From positions 30,797 through 94,796 of the forward strand of contig JANWXQ010000028.1 in assembly GCA_025057275.1 (NCBI GenBank): DNA of 64,000 bases, read 5' to 3'. This stretch comes from Chitinophagales bacterium (GTDB lineage: Bacteria > Bacteroidota > Bacteroidia > Chitinophagales > UBA10324). The notes under the pieces were generated by a model. It ran no database searches, was not told the DNA's origin, and worked only from the letters and a program-made list of their open reading frames with translations. Made by a program: the position numbers and the translations under genes. This document shows positions 37,911 through 46,958 of the stretch, in pieces; within the stretch, counting starts at the first letter, position 1, and every line of letters starts with the position of its first letter.

Positions 37911-38318
37911 TCAGGGCTTTCGATGCTTCCGCACCCAATCGGTGAGGTAATCCACGATTTCCTGAGTTGGTGTGCCGGGAGGAAACAAACGGCCAACCCC
38001 GATAGCGTGAAGTTTTTTCATGTCTTCTTCCGGAATGATGCCGCCGCCGGTAAGCAGCACATCGTGAAGTCCTTTTTCCTGCATCAGGGTGATGAGGCGG
38101 GGAAAAACGGTCATGTGGGCGCCGCTCAAGATCGAAACGCCGATAACGTCCACATCCTCTTGCAGGGCAGCCTGCACCACCATTTCGGGAGTGTTGCGCA
38201 ATCCGGTGTAAATAACCTCCATACCGGCATCGCGTAAGGTAGCCGCAATCACCTTGGCCCCCCGGTCATGACCGTCCAGGCCCACCTTAGCAACCAGTAC
38301 ACGAATCGGACGGTTCAC
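37911..38318 (-). CDS. Stand-alone cobalamin-binding domain protein (methylmalonyl-CoA mutase small-subunit-like)
   Basis: [71 protein letters not shown]; DxHxxG B12 motif. Confidence 0.93.
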   Translation of the reverse strand: MNRPIRVLVAKVGLDGHDRGAKVIAATLRDAGMEVIYTGLRNTPEMVVQAALQEDVDVIGVSILSGAHMTVFPRLITLMQEKGLHDVLLTGGGIIPEEDMKKLHAIGVGRLFPPGTPTQEIVDYLTDWVRKHRKP

Positions 38319-38391
38319 GCCGCAGAATTTACATCATTCCCCATGCCGGTTCTTTTCCCGACGCAAAGAAAAAAAGCTATATACACCGGAT

Positions 38392-39942
38392 TCATGTGTT
38401 CACCTTTGGATTATCAATGGATGTAAAAACATGCAAAGCGGCCTGCAGTCGCTGGCTCACTTCTTCCTTTCCCAAAACAGCCATGATGTCGGCCACGGAA
38501 GGTCCCTGATTTACACCAAGCAACGCCAACCGCAAGGCAGGCAATACAGCACCGGCCTTCAGGCCATGCTGAGCCAGAAAATTTTTGAGCAATTCTTCCA
38601 GTTTGGTCTTGGAAAAATCGCTTTGCCGATCCAGGGCTTGCAACAATTCCGGCAACCATAGATTAACCTGCCCTTTGTCGTGCTGTTGCACCCACTCTTT
38701 CGGTAATACCGGCCGTTCAAAAAATGGCCGCCCTGCATCACGGAATTCCTCCAGAAGGCTACACCGCTGTTTGAGTAAATCGCAGACCTGAACCAGGTAA
38801 TCCCAGGATACTCCTTGCGGATAGAACTCCGGGAACTGCTGCCACAACCGGGCCACCTCCTCTCCCGGCAAACGCTTCAGATACTCGTGGTTGAACCAAC
38901 GGGCCTTTTCAAAGTCAAATCGTGCGCCGGACTTGTGAATGTGTTCCAGACTGAAATCGTGAATCAGCTCGTAAAGCTCAAACAGTTCCTGATTGCCGCT
39001 AGGATGCCAGCCCAGCAAGGCAAGAAAATTGATCACTGCTTCAGGCAGAAAACCCCGCTCTCTGTAGCCCGGGCTGGTTTGTCCGGTTTCCGGGTCGGTC
39101 CAGGCCAGAGGAAAAACAGGGAATCCCAGCCGGTCGCCATCGCGCTTGCTCAGCTTTCCGGTGCCTTCCGGTTTGAGCAACAGCGGCAGGTGAGCAAATT
39201 GCGGCATCTGCGATTCCCAGCCGAAGAAGCGGTACAACAGCACATGCAGCGGTGTGGACGACAGCCATTCTTCCCCACGAATCACATGGGTGATGTTCAT
39301 CAGGTGATCATCCACTACGTTGGCCAGGTGATAGGTGGGCCAGCCATCGGATTTGAACAATACCTTATCATCCAACTGGCGACTGTGAACGGAAATGGTA
39401 CCGCGAATGCGGTCAACAAACTGAATTTCCTCATCCTGGGGAATCAGGGCCCGGATCACATAAGGCTGCCCGGAAGCAATGCGCTGCTGCACCTCGTCAG
39501 CCGAAAGGGTCAGCGAATTGATCATACGGTTGCGCGTAGTCGCATCGTATTGCTGCAGGTCACTGCCCTGCTGAGATAACTCCCTGCGTAACGCTTCCAG
39601 TTGCTCAGCCGTATCAAATGCATAATAGGCATGGCCGCGCTCTACCAGCAGTTGTGCATAATGACGGTAGAGGTGAAGCCGCTCCGATTGCCGGTAGGGG
39701 CCGCAGGGGCCTCCAATATCCGGACCTTCATCGTAATGCAGTTGGCACCACCGAAGCGAATCCAGAATGTATTGTTCTGCCCCGGGCACCAGCCGGTTGC
39801 GGTCCGTGTCTTCAATGCGCAACAGAAATGCTCCGTTGTGCTTTCGGGCAAACAGGAAGTTGTAGAGCGCCGTGCGCAACCCACCGATGTGCAAGGGGCC
39901 GGTAGGGCTGGGGGCAAAACGCACGCGAACACCGCTTTCCAT
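38392..39942 (-). CDS. gltX: Glutamyl-tRNA synthetase
   Basis: VRVRFAPSPTGPLHIGGLRTALYNFLFAR; GKLSKRDGDRLGFPV (KMSKS-like). ORF track start 39966. Confidence 0.96.
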   Translation of the reverse strand: MESGVRVRFAPSPTGPLHIGGLRTALYNFLFARKHNGAFLLRIEDTDRNRLVPGAEQYILDSLRWCQLHYDEGPDIGGPCGPYRQSERLHLYRHYAQLLVERGHAYYAFDTAEQLEALRRELSQQGSDLQQYDATTRNRMINSLTLSADEVQQRIASGQPYVIRALIPQDEEIQFVDRIRGTISVHSRQLDDKVLFKSDGWPTYHLANVVDDHLMNITHVIRGEEWLSSTPLHVLLYRFFGWESQMPQFAHLPLLLKPEGTGKLSKRDGDRLGFPVFPLAWTDPETGQTSPGYRERGFLPEAVINFLALLGWHPSGNQELFELYELIHDFSLEHIHKSGARFDFEKARWFNHEYLKRLPGEEVARLWQQFPEFYPQGVSWDYLVQVCDLLKQRCSLLEEFRDAGRPFFERPVLPKEWVQQHDKGQVNLWLPELLQALDRQSDFSKTKLEELLKNFLAQHGLKAGAVLPALRLALLGVNQGPSVADIMAVLGKEEVSQRLQAALHVFTSIDNPKVNT

Positions 39943-40053
39943 GGCGCAAACAAAGGTAGCCACCACCGCTGCAACCGGAGGCCGGAGTAAATTTTAGCTG
40001 CCTGCAGACAACGCTTGCCGGAAGAAATTCATCTTAACCTGAAAGGGTCAATC

Positions 40054-40701
40054 GTGTACTGGGTTAAAACGCCTGTGCTGCTGCGACGTCTCTGTTCCGG
40101 TTACTGGTGGCAAATGCCCACAGCCAGTCGTGAGCTGTTTCTGACCTTTGATGATGGCCCTACTCCGTTTCTGACGGAAGAGGTTTTGCAAACCTTGCAG
40201 GCCTTTCAGGCTCAGGCCACCTTCTTTTTGGTGGGAAATAATGCTGAACGATACCCCGATCTGGTGAAAAAAATCCGCGAAGGCCATCATTCCATAGGCA
40301 ATCATACCTATCATCATTTGAACGGATGGACTACCCCTGCTTCAGCTTACCTGAGCGACATTCATCGCTGCAGTGAGTTAGTCCCGGCTGTATTGTTCCG
40401 CCCGCCCTATGGACTGATTACCCGTCGGCAGGCGCGCGAAGCCTCCCGGCGGTACCAGATCGTCATGTGGGATGTGCTCAGCGGTGACTTTGACCATCAC
40501 CTGCCTCGCGAAAAATGTCTGCACAATGTCATGGATTATGCTGCGCCGGGCAGCATCATTGTCTTTCACGACAGCATAAAAGCTGCTGACCGCATGCTGT
40601 ACGCTCTGCCTCGTGTGCTGGATTATTTCGCCAGTCGCAGGTACCGCTTCTCCGCACTGCCCATGCCCGCTTCCCGCCCATCTATCTTCGCAGGTGCTTA
40701 A
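40054..40701 (+). CDS. Polysaccharide deacetylase (NodB-like) family protein
   Basis: LFLTFDDGPTPFLTEEVL; SIGNHTYHHLNG; RPPYGL; MWDVLSGDFD. Possible GTG start at 40054; ORF track starts at 40015. Confidence 0.9.
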   Translation: MYWVKTPVLLRRLCSGYWWQMPTASRELFLTFDDGPTPFLTEEVLQTLQAFQAQATFFLVGNNAERYPDLVKKIREGHHSIGNHTYHHLNGWTTPASAYLSDIHRCSELVPAVLFRPPYGLITRRQAREASRRYQIVMWDVLSGDFDHHLPREKCLHNVMDYAAPGSIIVFHDSIKAADRMLYALPRVLDYFASRRYRFSALPMPASRPSIFAGA

Positions 40702-41485
40702 CCGACCTGTGCTTACCGACACCCACTGTCATCTCTATCTGCCGGACTTCGATGCAGACCGTGATGCGATGATTCAGCGCGCCATAGAGGCAGGTATCAC
40801 CCGGTTCGTATTACCTAACATTGATCTGAAATCCGTTGATGCACTCACCCGACTGTGCAGACAATATCCGAATCATTGTTTTCCCCTGATCGGTTTGCAC
40901 CCCTGTTCGGTTGATGACTCCTGGCAACAGCAAAGCAGCCGAATCGGCGATTACCTGAAGCATTCCCCGGTGCAGTGGTACGGCATCGGCGAAACCGGGC
41001 TGGACTACTATTGGAGCCGGCAGTGGATCGCGCAGCAGAAGCAAAATCTGGAGCAGCACATCCGCTGGGCCAAGTCGTACCGGCTTCCCCTCATACTCCA
41101 TAGCCGCAACGCAGTTGACGACTGCATCGAAATGGTTAGCCTGCATCGCCATCCCGACCTGAAGGGCATTTTTCACTGTTTTTCCGGAAGCCTGCAACAG
41201 GCGGAGCGTATCGTGGAAGCAGGCTTTCTGCTGGGTATCGGTGGCGTGGTCACCTTTCCCAAGGGAAATCTGGATCAGGTGCTGCCTCACATTCCCCTGG
41301 ATTGCATCGTGCTGGAAACCGATTCTCCCTATCTGGCTCCTGTGCCTCATCGCGGCAAACGCAACGAAAGCAGCTACCTAATCCTCATTGCCCAACGGGT
41401 AGCTGAGCTATACCGTGTTACGCCGGAGCAAGTGGCGGAACGAACCACTGCCAATGCCTGCCGTCTCTTTGGTTTTCCCTTTTGA
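40694..41485 (+). CDS. TatD family metal-dependent hydrolase
   Basis: LTDTHCHLYLPDFDADRD; GIGETGLDYYWSR; ILHSRNAVDDCIEMV; GIFHCFSGS; LETDSPYLAPVPHRGKRNESSYL; likely GTG start overlapping the preceding gene's end. Confidence 0.93.
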   Translation: MLNRPVLTDTHCHLYLPDFDADRDAMIQRAIEAGITRFVLPNIDLKSVDALTRLCRQYPNHCFPLIGLHPCSVDDSWQQQSSRIGDYLKHSPVQWYGIGETGLDYYWSRQWIAQQKQNLEQHIRWAKSYRLPLILHSRNAVDDCIEMVSLHRHPDLKGIFHCFSGSLQQAERIVEAGFLLGIGGVVTFPKGNLDQVLPHIPLDCIVLETDSPYLAPVPHRGKRNESSYLILIAQRVAELYRVTPEQVAERTTANACRLFGFPF

Positions 41486-41549
41486 TGAAGGCGCCTTTTT
41501 GCTGACCTTTGCTGCCGGCTTCAGGTTGGAATCCATTTCCGCCTCCGAG

Positions 41550-41637
41550 GGAGAGATGTCCGAGTGGTTTAAGGAGCACGCCTGGAGAGCGTGTATTCGC
41601 CAAAAGCGAATCGAGGGTTCGAATCCCTCTCTCTCCG
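41550..41637 (+). tRNA. tRNA-Ser (anticodon GGA)
   Basis: Acceptor ggagaga/tctctcc, anticodon loop CTGGAGA, long variable arm, T-arm gaggg-ttcgaat-ccctc, followed by CCA. Confidence 0.95.
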
Positions 41638-41638
41638 C
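41615..41638 (+). repeat. 24-bp direct repeat copy 1 (tRNA-Ser T-arm/acceptor)
   Basis: gggttcgaatccctctctctccgc, identical to 42360-42383. Confidence 0.95.
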
Positions 41639-41731
41639 CACTGCAACCGCCTGCACGGTCCGTTTACCCTTCGTCTCGTAGGGAAAGCAAAATTTCCTCC
41701 CTGAACCTGTCGGGGGTGGCTTTATTTTTGC

Positions 41732-42265
41732 ATGGCCGGAAAAAAACCGATGAACATGAAGTTGTTGCTGTTCGCTGCCGCCGTTGTTTGTGTTGCCTCT
41801 TCGGTTACCGCTCAGGAAATCATCCGGGGGATTCCTGCCCATCAAACCGTATCGGTAGTAAAAAAAAGCAGCCGGACGCCCACGTTGCACCTGCACGATG
41901 GCTCACTGCTAACAGTCAGCTACCGTGAAACGCCCGGTTTTCGGGTAGTGTGGACCAAAAATGCCAAGACCTTCGTTCTGGCCGATTCTATAACCCATGC
42001 CCTGATGGTGCAGGCTGCCGAAACCGACATAGATGGTGACGGAAAACGCGAAATCATCATCATAAAAAAAATCACCGACGACAACCTGGAAGCCACGGTA
42101 TTTCGCAAACCGGAATTTGAAACCTACTATCAGCTCTGGAGCACCTTCACCGGAGTGGCTGCCGTGGAGTTTCCCGGGGATAACACCGTAAAAATTTATG
42201 ACCTCAACGACAAGGCAGGCCACTATCGTTTTGATCGTAACGGCAAGCTCGTTGCCTTACCATGA
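41732..42265 (+). CDS. Hypothetical secreted protein between two tRNA-Ser genes
   Basis: Signal peptide MNMKLLLFAAAVVCVASSVTAQ; 177 aa; no family recognised. Confidence 0.7.
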   Translation: MAGKKPMNMKLLLFAAAVVCVASSVTAQEIIRGIPAHQTVSVVKKSSRTPTLHLHDGSLLTVSYRETPGFRVVWTKNAKTFVLADSITHALMVQAAETDIDGDGKREIIIIKKITDDNLEATVFRKPEFETYYQLWSTFTGVAAVEFPGDNTVKIYDLNDKAGHYRFDRNGKLVALP

Positions 42266-42293
42266 CCGCAAGGGCCCTTAAGGTTAGTTATGA

Positions 42294-42382
42294 GGAGAGA
42301 TGGCAGAGTGGTTGAATGCGGCAGACTCGAAATCTGTTGTCCTGGGTTTCCGGGACCGGGGGTTCGAATCCCTCTCTCTCCG
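42294..42382 (+). tRNA. tRNA-Ser (anticodon CGA)
   Basis: Acceptor ggagaga/tctctcc, anticodon loop CTCGAAA, long variable arm, T-loop ttcgaat. Confidence 0.94.
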
Positions 42383-42383
42383 C
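42360..42383 (+). repeat. 24-bp direct repeat copy 2 (tRNA-Ser T-arm/acceptor)
   Basis: gggttcgaatccctctctctccgc. Confidence 0.95.
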
Positions 42384-42518
42384 TCAATGACCGGTTATCC
42401 GAAATACGCCACCGGGTAAAAGCAACACAGCATACTCAACGAACAGCCCGTGTGATTCAAGACTCATGCTGCGCCTTGCCGGCCCTCAGGGCTGCCCTGC
42501 CCCGTTTTACCTTGACTC

Positions 42519-43172
42519 ATGCCCCCCATGCTGCTCACTGAAAAAAAACAGCACCTGTATCCTGCGCTGCAGCAGTACGTTGCCGCCCGACTGAAGGAGC
42601 TGAATTCCTTGCCGCAGCAAAGAACAGATTTGCTTCAACCTATTGCGGACTACTTAAAGCAACAACAACTCCATCGCCGAAAGTTGCAGCTTTTGTTTGC
42701 CTGCACGCACAATGCGCGGCGCAGCATGCTCAGCCAGTTGTGGGCTCAGACGGCAGCCAGCGTTATGGGCATAAAGAACTTCCGATCGTTTTCAGCCGGA
42801 ACGCAGGCTACGGCGTTGCATCCCAACACGGTCGCCGCTATGCAGCGGGCCGGTTTCAAAGTGTCCACCACCATGGACGGGCACAACCCTATTTACAATG
42901 CCAGCTATAGCCCCACAGCTCCATCCCTGTTGTTGTATTCCAAAACAGTGGAAAAGGGCTTTTTGCCTCAGGGACATTTTGCTGCAGTCCTTACCTGCTC
43001 ACAGGAAGCGGAATCCTGCCCGGTCATACCCGGGGCCGATGCCTGTTTCCCTCTAACCTACACGGACCCCGGCTCGGCCGATAACACCCCGCAGGCTGAC
43101 GAAGCCTACGATGCTGTCAGCAGGCAGATTGCCGTAGAAATGCTTTGGCTGTTTCAGCGGCTGCGCGCCTGA
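42519..43172 (+). CDS. LMW-phosphatase-fold protein resembling thioredoxin-coupled arsenate reductase, with N-terminal extension
   Basis: P-loop LLFACTHNARRSMLSQLW (CX5R); distal TCSQEAESCP (C-X6-C-P); TYTDPG catalytic Asp-Pro region. Confidence 0.82.
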   Translation: MPPMLLTEKKQHLYPALQQYVAARLKELNSLPQQRTDLLQPIADYLKQQQLHRRKLQLLFACTHNARRSMLSQLWAQTAASVMGIKNFRSFSAGTQATALHPNTVAAMQRAGFKVSTTMDGHNPIYNASYSPTAPSLLLYSKTVEKGFLPQGHFAAVLTCSQEAESCPVIPGADACFPLTYTDPGSADNTPQADEAYDAVSRQIAVEMLWLFQRLRA

Positions 43173-43176
43173 GGGC

Positions 43177-43866
43177 TTACTCAATGCCTCCGATCAAATC
43201 TCGGATGCTTTGCACATTGGCCCGCTGCTGTTCCAACTCGCGGTTCACCCGTTCCTGATTTTCCGCGTTGCTCCTAAGATCGTTTTCTGCCTTGCTGATG
43301 GTTTCCTGACAATCGCGGATGGTTTTTTCCAGCGACGATTTTTCTTTCACCAGATTATCCAGCTCCCGCTGTTTGGCGTCTAACTGTTTCTGGGCATTTG
43401 CCAAACGCTCATTGAGTGCAAGCACCGATTGGTTGCGGTCGAATTCACGCACCAATCCACTGGCCACATAGTACTGTTCCTGATTACGCTCGGAAGAAAC
43501 GTTCCCTTCCGGAGTGATAAAGGCAATCTGCAGCCGGGTGCCTTCGTTGGCATCAAGAACCTGCGCCAGTACGTCTACCGGTCGGGCGGAAATCTGACCG
43601 ATGGAAACATTGTTAAATGTCATGACCCCTTTTTTTGAGCTGCCCTTTGCATTACACCGTTTCTGCATGAACTGCATAAATTCCTTTTCCACCACCTTCT
43701 TGTCGGCATAAGGCATGGTTACCTCAAGCCCTTTATGCTCCACTTTATCAATAGAGAACGTACTTTCTGAAATCTCAATCTTTCTGGGGGGCTGCTGGGC
43801 CAACAAGGCAAAAGGCAGGCTAAACACGAGGATCAACAACGTTAGGCGAGCAAAAAGTGAGTTCAT
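43177..43866 (-). CDS. Secreted coiled-coil protein of unknown function
   Basis: Signal peptide LLILVFSLPFALLAQ; C-terminal heptad-rich region. Confidence 0.65.
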   Translation of the reverse strand: MNSLFARLTLLILVFSLPFALLAQQPPRKIEISESTFSIDKVEHKGLEVTMPYADKKVVEKEFMQFMQKRCNAKGSSKKGVMTFNNVSIGQISARPVDVLAQVLDANEGTRLQIAFITPEGNVSSERNQEQYYVASGLVREFDRNQSVLALNERLANAQKQLDAKQRELDNLVKEKSSLEKTIRDCQETISKAENDLRSNAENQERVNRELEQQRANVQSIRDLIGGIE

Positions 43867-43920
43867 AGGACGTGAAATTTCTGCTATACTAATTTCCGCC
43901 AGAGAATGCTGATGTGGTAT

Positions 43921-43944
43921 TTATACGACACCTTATACGACACC
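43921..43944. repeat. Tandem 12-bp direct repeat (TTATACGACACC x2)
   Basis: ttatacgacaccttatacgacacc in the intergenic region upstream of 43866. Confidence 0.95.
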
Positions 43945-44051
43945 CCTTGCTTTGAGGGTTCCGGCTTGTTTGCAAGCACCTTTTTCCATTAACCTGCTCT
44001 GTGCATGGGGGCGTGCTCCGGCACCACAGAAGTGTACAAAAAGGAATGCTG

Positions 44052-45083
44052 CTAATCGTGGCAATCGCTTAGGGCGCCTGCCGGCCTGCCCTGCCTCCAG
44101 GCCTGATCCATCGCTTCGAGCCGAAGCCGCAACTCTTCGGGCATGGGCTCATCAGCCAGTTCGGCAAGCGATGGCTGACCGGCATTCACCCAGGCCGTAT
44201 ACCAGAAACTACCGATGCGCAAAATGGCCTGCCGCATCCGCCGTTCCTGCATGCGATTCAGCATTTCCTGATACGCTGCAGCAAAAGGCCGCGAATAGGT
44301 GCGGATGCTTTGGTTGTTGCGCATTTCAAAAGTAAATTTTTCATCTGCCGGAAAGCGCTCCGTAAGCTGACGCTCCAGCGCCAGCACGCTGTCTACCATC
44401 GATGCGCTCTCCAGCACCACGTTCCAGATTTCCCGCGAAGGATTGACCAGGTAGGTGGCTTTGCCTACGAAGTAATCGTATTCTTCCCCGAACAATTCGG
44501 GAATGCGCGATTCCCAAAAGCCGTGGATGCCGCGTTGCCCCGTCTGCTGTCCGTTGTAATTGCTCGTGCAATGCAAAGGCACATGGGCATCAGCAATGTA
44601 ATGACCCAGGTCGGCAGAATGTGCCAGGATAGCCCACTTTTTTTTCTCCCGGAAAGCTTTGGTTAGCTGCCTGAGCTCCAGAAGCACATGCCAGGGAACG
44701 ATACCATGTTTTTTTAATGTGTCTTCCGTGTATTTGCTGACCGCTTCGTACCAGTTGCGCGGAAGCGAATCAAAAGGATAGCTTCCGTATCGGTCCAGAT
44801 CAATGTAATGCCGCGGCGCTTCTTCCGGATCGCTGTAACGCCGTTTATCGGGATCTACGGCATGTTCACTGACCCAGTCTATGTGCTTTTTGTAAAAAAC
44901 CAACATTCCCGGCGGAAGCGTATAAACCGCCACGCGGTTGATGCGTCGGTGCGCCCAAAATCCCCAGGCATAGGCAGCCACCATCCCTGCCCATTCAATT
45001 GCCAGCACGATGAGCAGCGTAGCTGTCCAGAGCTTGTAGGATCTCACCGTCGCAAAGGTGCGCTTCATCCCGCAAGCAGCCAT
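44052..45083 (-). CDS. Zinc-dependent phospholipase C / S1-P1 nuclease-like protein
   Basis: YAWGFWAHRRINRVAVYTLP; YSDPEEAPRHYIDLDRYG; HSADLGHYIADAHVPLHCTSNYNGQ metal-binding His/Asp pattern. Confidence 0.85.
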   Translation of the reverse strand: MAACGMKRTFATVRSYKLWTATLLIVLAIEWAGMVAAYAWGFWAHRRINRVAVYTLPPGMLVFYKKHIDWVSEHAVDPDKRRYSDPEEAPRHYIDLDRYGSYPFDSLPRNWYEAVSKYTEDTLKKHGIVPWHVLLELRQLTKAFREKKKWAILAHSADLGHYIADAHVPLHCTSNYNGQQTGQRGIHGFWESRIPELFGEEYDYFVGKATYLVNPSREIWNVVLESASMVDSVLALERQLTERFPADEKFTFEMRNNQSIRTYSRPFAAAYQEMLNRMQERRMRQAILRIGSFWYTAWVNAGQPSLAELADEPMPEELRLRLEAMDQAWRQGRPAGALSDCHD

Positions 45084-45110
45084 TTTATTTTGTAGTAAGA
45101 TAAAAAACGT

Positions 45111-45701
45111 TCATTCCACCCCGGCAATACCGCCGGAAACAATGAATTTCATGGCGTCGGCTGCATTAAAATCCGGCAAAGGCGTTATGTTCTGTCGCGG
45201 CACCAGATACAGATTGCCGCTGAAATTGTAGCTGTGCGGAAAATAAACCGCTACCATATCCTTGATGCCTATGGAAGCCAGATCGCTCTTGGTAATGAAC
45301 CCCAGTTTCTGAATGCCGGCCTCCGCAAACAACAAGACCATAACCGGCTCGGTAAACAACCGCTTCTTGTTGTCGCCCACAAAGGCGGAAATAAGGTCGC
45401 GAATGGATGTGTAAACCAGCTTGGTCAGCGTATTTCGGCTAAGCAATTCCTCCATCCAATCCATGAGAAACTGAAACAGGAACAGCTTGGTCAGGAATCC
45501 GATAAAGGCAATAAAAGCAATCAGCAGCAGAATTCCCGCTCCGGGAAAAAGCCGCGGAAAAATGTTGTCCAGCAGCGTATCTGCCCAATGCAAAAACAGA
45601 TATATGGCATAAACCGTAATGAAAATGGGAGCCAGAAACAGCAATCCCCGTAAAAAATAGTTGAGCAACGTCCGGTAAACGTCTTTCAATGAGTAACGCA
45701 T
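45111..45701 (-). CDS. DUF502 family membrane protein
   Basis: YFLRGLLFLAPIFITVYAIYLFLHWADTLLD...IKDMVAVYFPHSYNFSGNLYLVPRQNITPL. Confidence 0.88.
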   Translation of the reverse strand: MRYSLKDVYRTLLNYFLRGLLFLAPIFITVYAIYLFLHWADTLLDNIFPRLFPGAGILLLIAFIAFIGFLTKLFLFQFLMDWMEELLSRNTLTKLVYTSIRDLISAFVGDNKKRLFTEPVMVLLFAEAGIQKLGFITKSDLASIGIKDMVAVYFPHSYNFSGNLYLVPRQNITPLPDFNAADAMKFIVSGGIAGVE

Positions 45702-45800
45702 GAGCTTTCGGATTTGCCCATAAAATTAACCGACGCCCTGCGGCGCATCGGGCATGGGAGCTGTTGATCCCTGTTTATCTTGCACGGAAATTTGCCATCC

Positions 45801-46955
45801 ATGCAGTTCCGGTTTACCGAAGAGCATGAAATGATCCGACAGGCGGCCCGGGATTTTGCCCAAAAGGAGTTGCTGCCCGGTGTCATCGAACGCGACGAGT
45901 TACAGCAATTTCCCGAAGAACAGGTACTCCGCCTGGCAGATCTGGGCTTCCTGGGCATGATGGTTTCCCCGCAATACGGCGGCAGCGGCCTGGATACCAT
46001 TTCCTACGTGCTTGCCATGGAAGAAATCTCCAAAGTGGATGCCTCCACTTCCGTGGTCATGTCGGTAAATAACTCACTGGTTTGTTGGGGATTGGAAACT
46101 TTTGGTACGGAAGCTCAAAAAGAAAAATACCTGAAACCGCTGGCCCGCGGCAAGAAGGACGACAAGCTTTACATCGGCGCTTTTTGCCTGAGCGAACCCG
46201 AAGCCGGCAGCGATGCCACCAGCCAGCGCACTACGGCCGAAGACAGGGGCGATCATTACGTTCTCAACGGCACGAAAAACTGGATCACCAACGGTGGCAA
46301 AGCCTCGGTCTATCTGGTTATGGCGCAGACTGACCCGGCCAAAAAAAGCAAAGGCATCAATGCCCTGATCGTAGAACGCAACAGCAAAGGGCTCACCGTT
46401 GGGGCTAAGGAAAACAAGTTAGGCATTCGTGGAAGCGATACGCATTCCATCATGTTCCAGGATGTAATCGTACCCAAAGAAAACCGCATTGGCGACGATG
46501 GCTTTGGCTTCAAGTTCGCCATGAAAACGCTTTCCGGCGGCCGCATTGGCATTGCCGCCCAGGCCCTCGGCATAGCTTCAGGAGCCTACGAGCTGGCCCT
46601 GCAGTATGCCAAACAACGCAAGGCCTTTGGTGTGGAAATCAGCCAGCATCAGGCCATTCAGTTTAAATTGGCCGATATGGCCACCGAAATTGAGGCCGCC
46701 CGATTGCTTACCCTGAAAGCGGCCTGGGAAAAAGACCAGCACCTGGATTACACCCTTTCAGCCTCCATGGCCAAAGTGTTTGCTTCCGAAGTGGCCATGC
46801 GCACCACGATAGAAGCCGTACAAATCCATGGTGGTTACGGCTACGTCAAGGAATATCATGTAGAGCGGCTGATGCGCGATGCCAAAATCACCCAGATCTA
46901 CGAGGGAACTTCTGAAGTGCAACGCATCGTCATTTCCAGGAGCATTCTGAAATAA
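45801..46955 (+). CDS. Acyl-CoA dehydrogenase (short-chain/butyryl-CoA-type)
   Basis: MQFRFTEEHEMIRQAARDFAQKELLPG; AFCLSEPEAGSDA; VEAVQIHGGYGYVKEYHVERLMRDAKITQIYEGTSEVQRIVI; trimmed from 45780. Confidence 0.97.
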   Translation: MQFRFTEEHEMIRQAARDFAQKELLPGVIERDELQQFPEEQVLRLADLGFLGMMVSPQYGGSGLDTISYVLAMEEISKVDASTSVVMSVNNSLVCWGLETFGTEAQKEKYLKPLARGKKDDKLYIGAFCLSEPEAGSDATSQRTTAEDRGDHYVLNGTKNWITNGGKASVYLVMAQTDPAKKSKGINALIVERNSKGLTVGAKENKLGIRGSDTHSIMFQDVIVPKENRIGDDGFGFKFAMKTLSGGRIGIAAQALGIASGAYELALQYAKQRKAFGVEISQHQAIQFKLADMATEIEAARLLTLKAAWEKDQHLDYTLSASMAKVFASEVAMRTTIEAVQIHGGYGYVKEYHVERLMRDAKITQIYEGTSEVQRIVISRSILK

Positions 46956-46958
46956 GCG

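Noticed and set aside
41415-41681. ORF containing MSEWFKEHAWRACIRQKRIEGSNPSLSATA
   Set aside because: Artefact of translating tRNA-Ser(GGA).
42290-42541. 83-aa plus-strand ORF (MRRDGRVVECGRLEICCPGFPG...)
   Set aside because: Artefact of translating tRNA-Ser(CGA).
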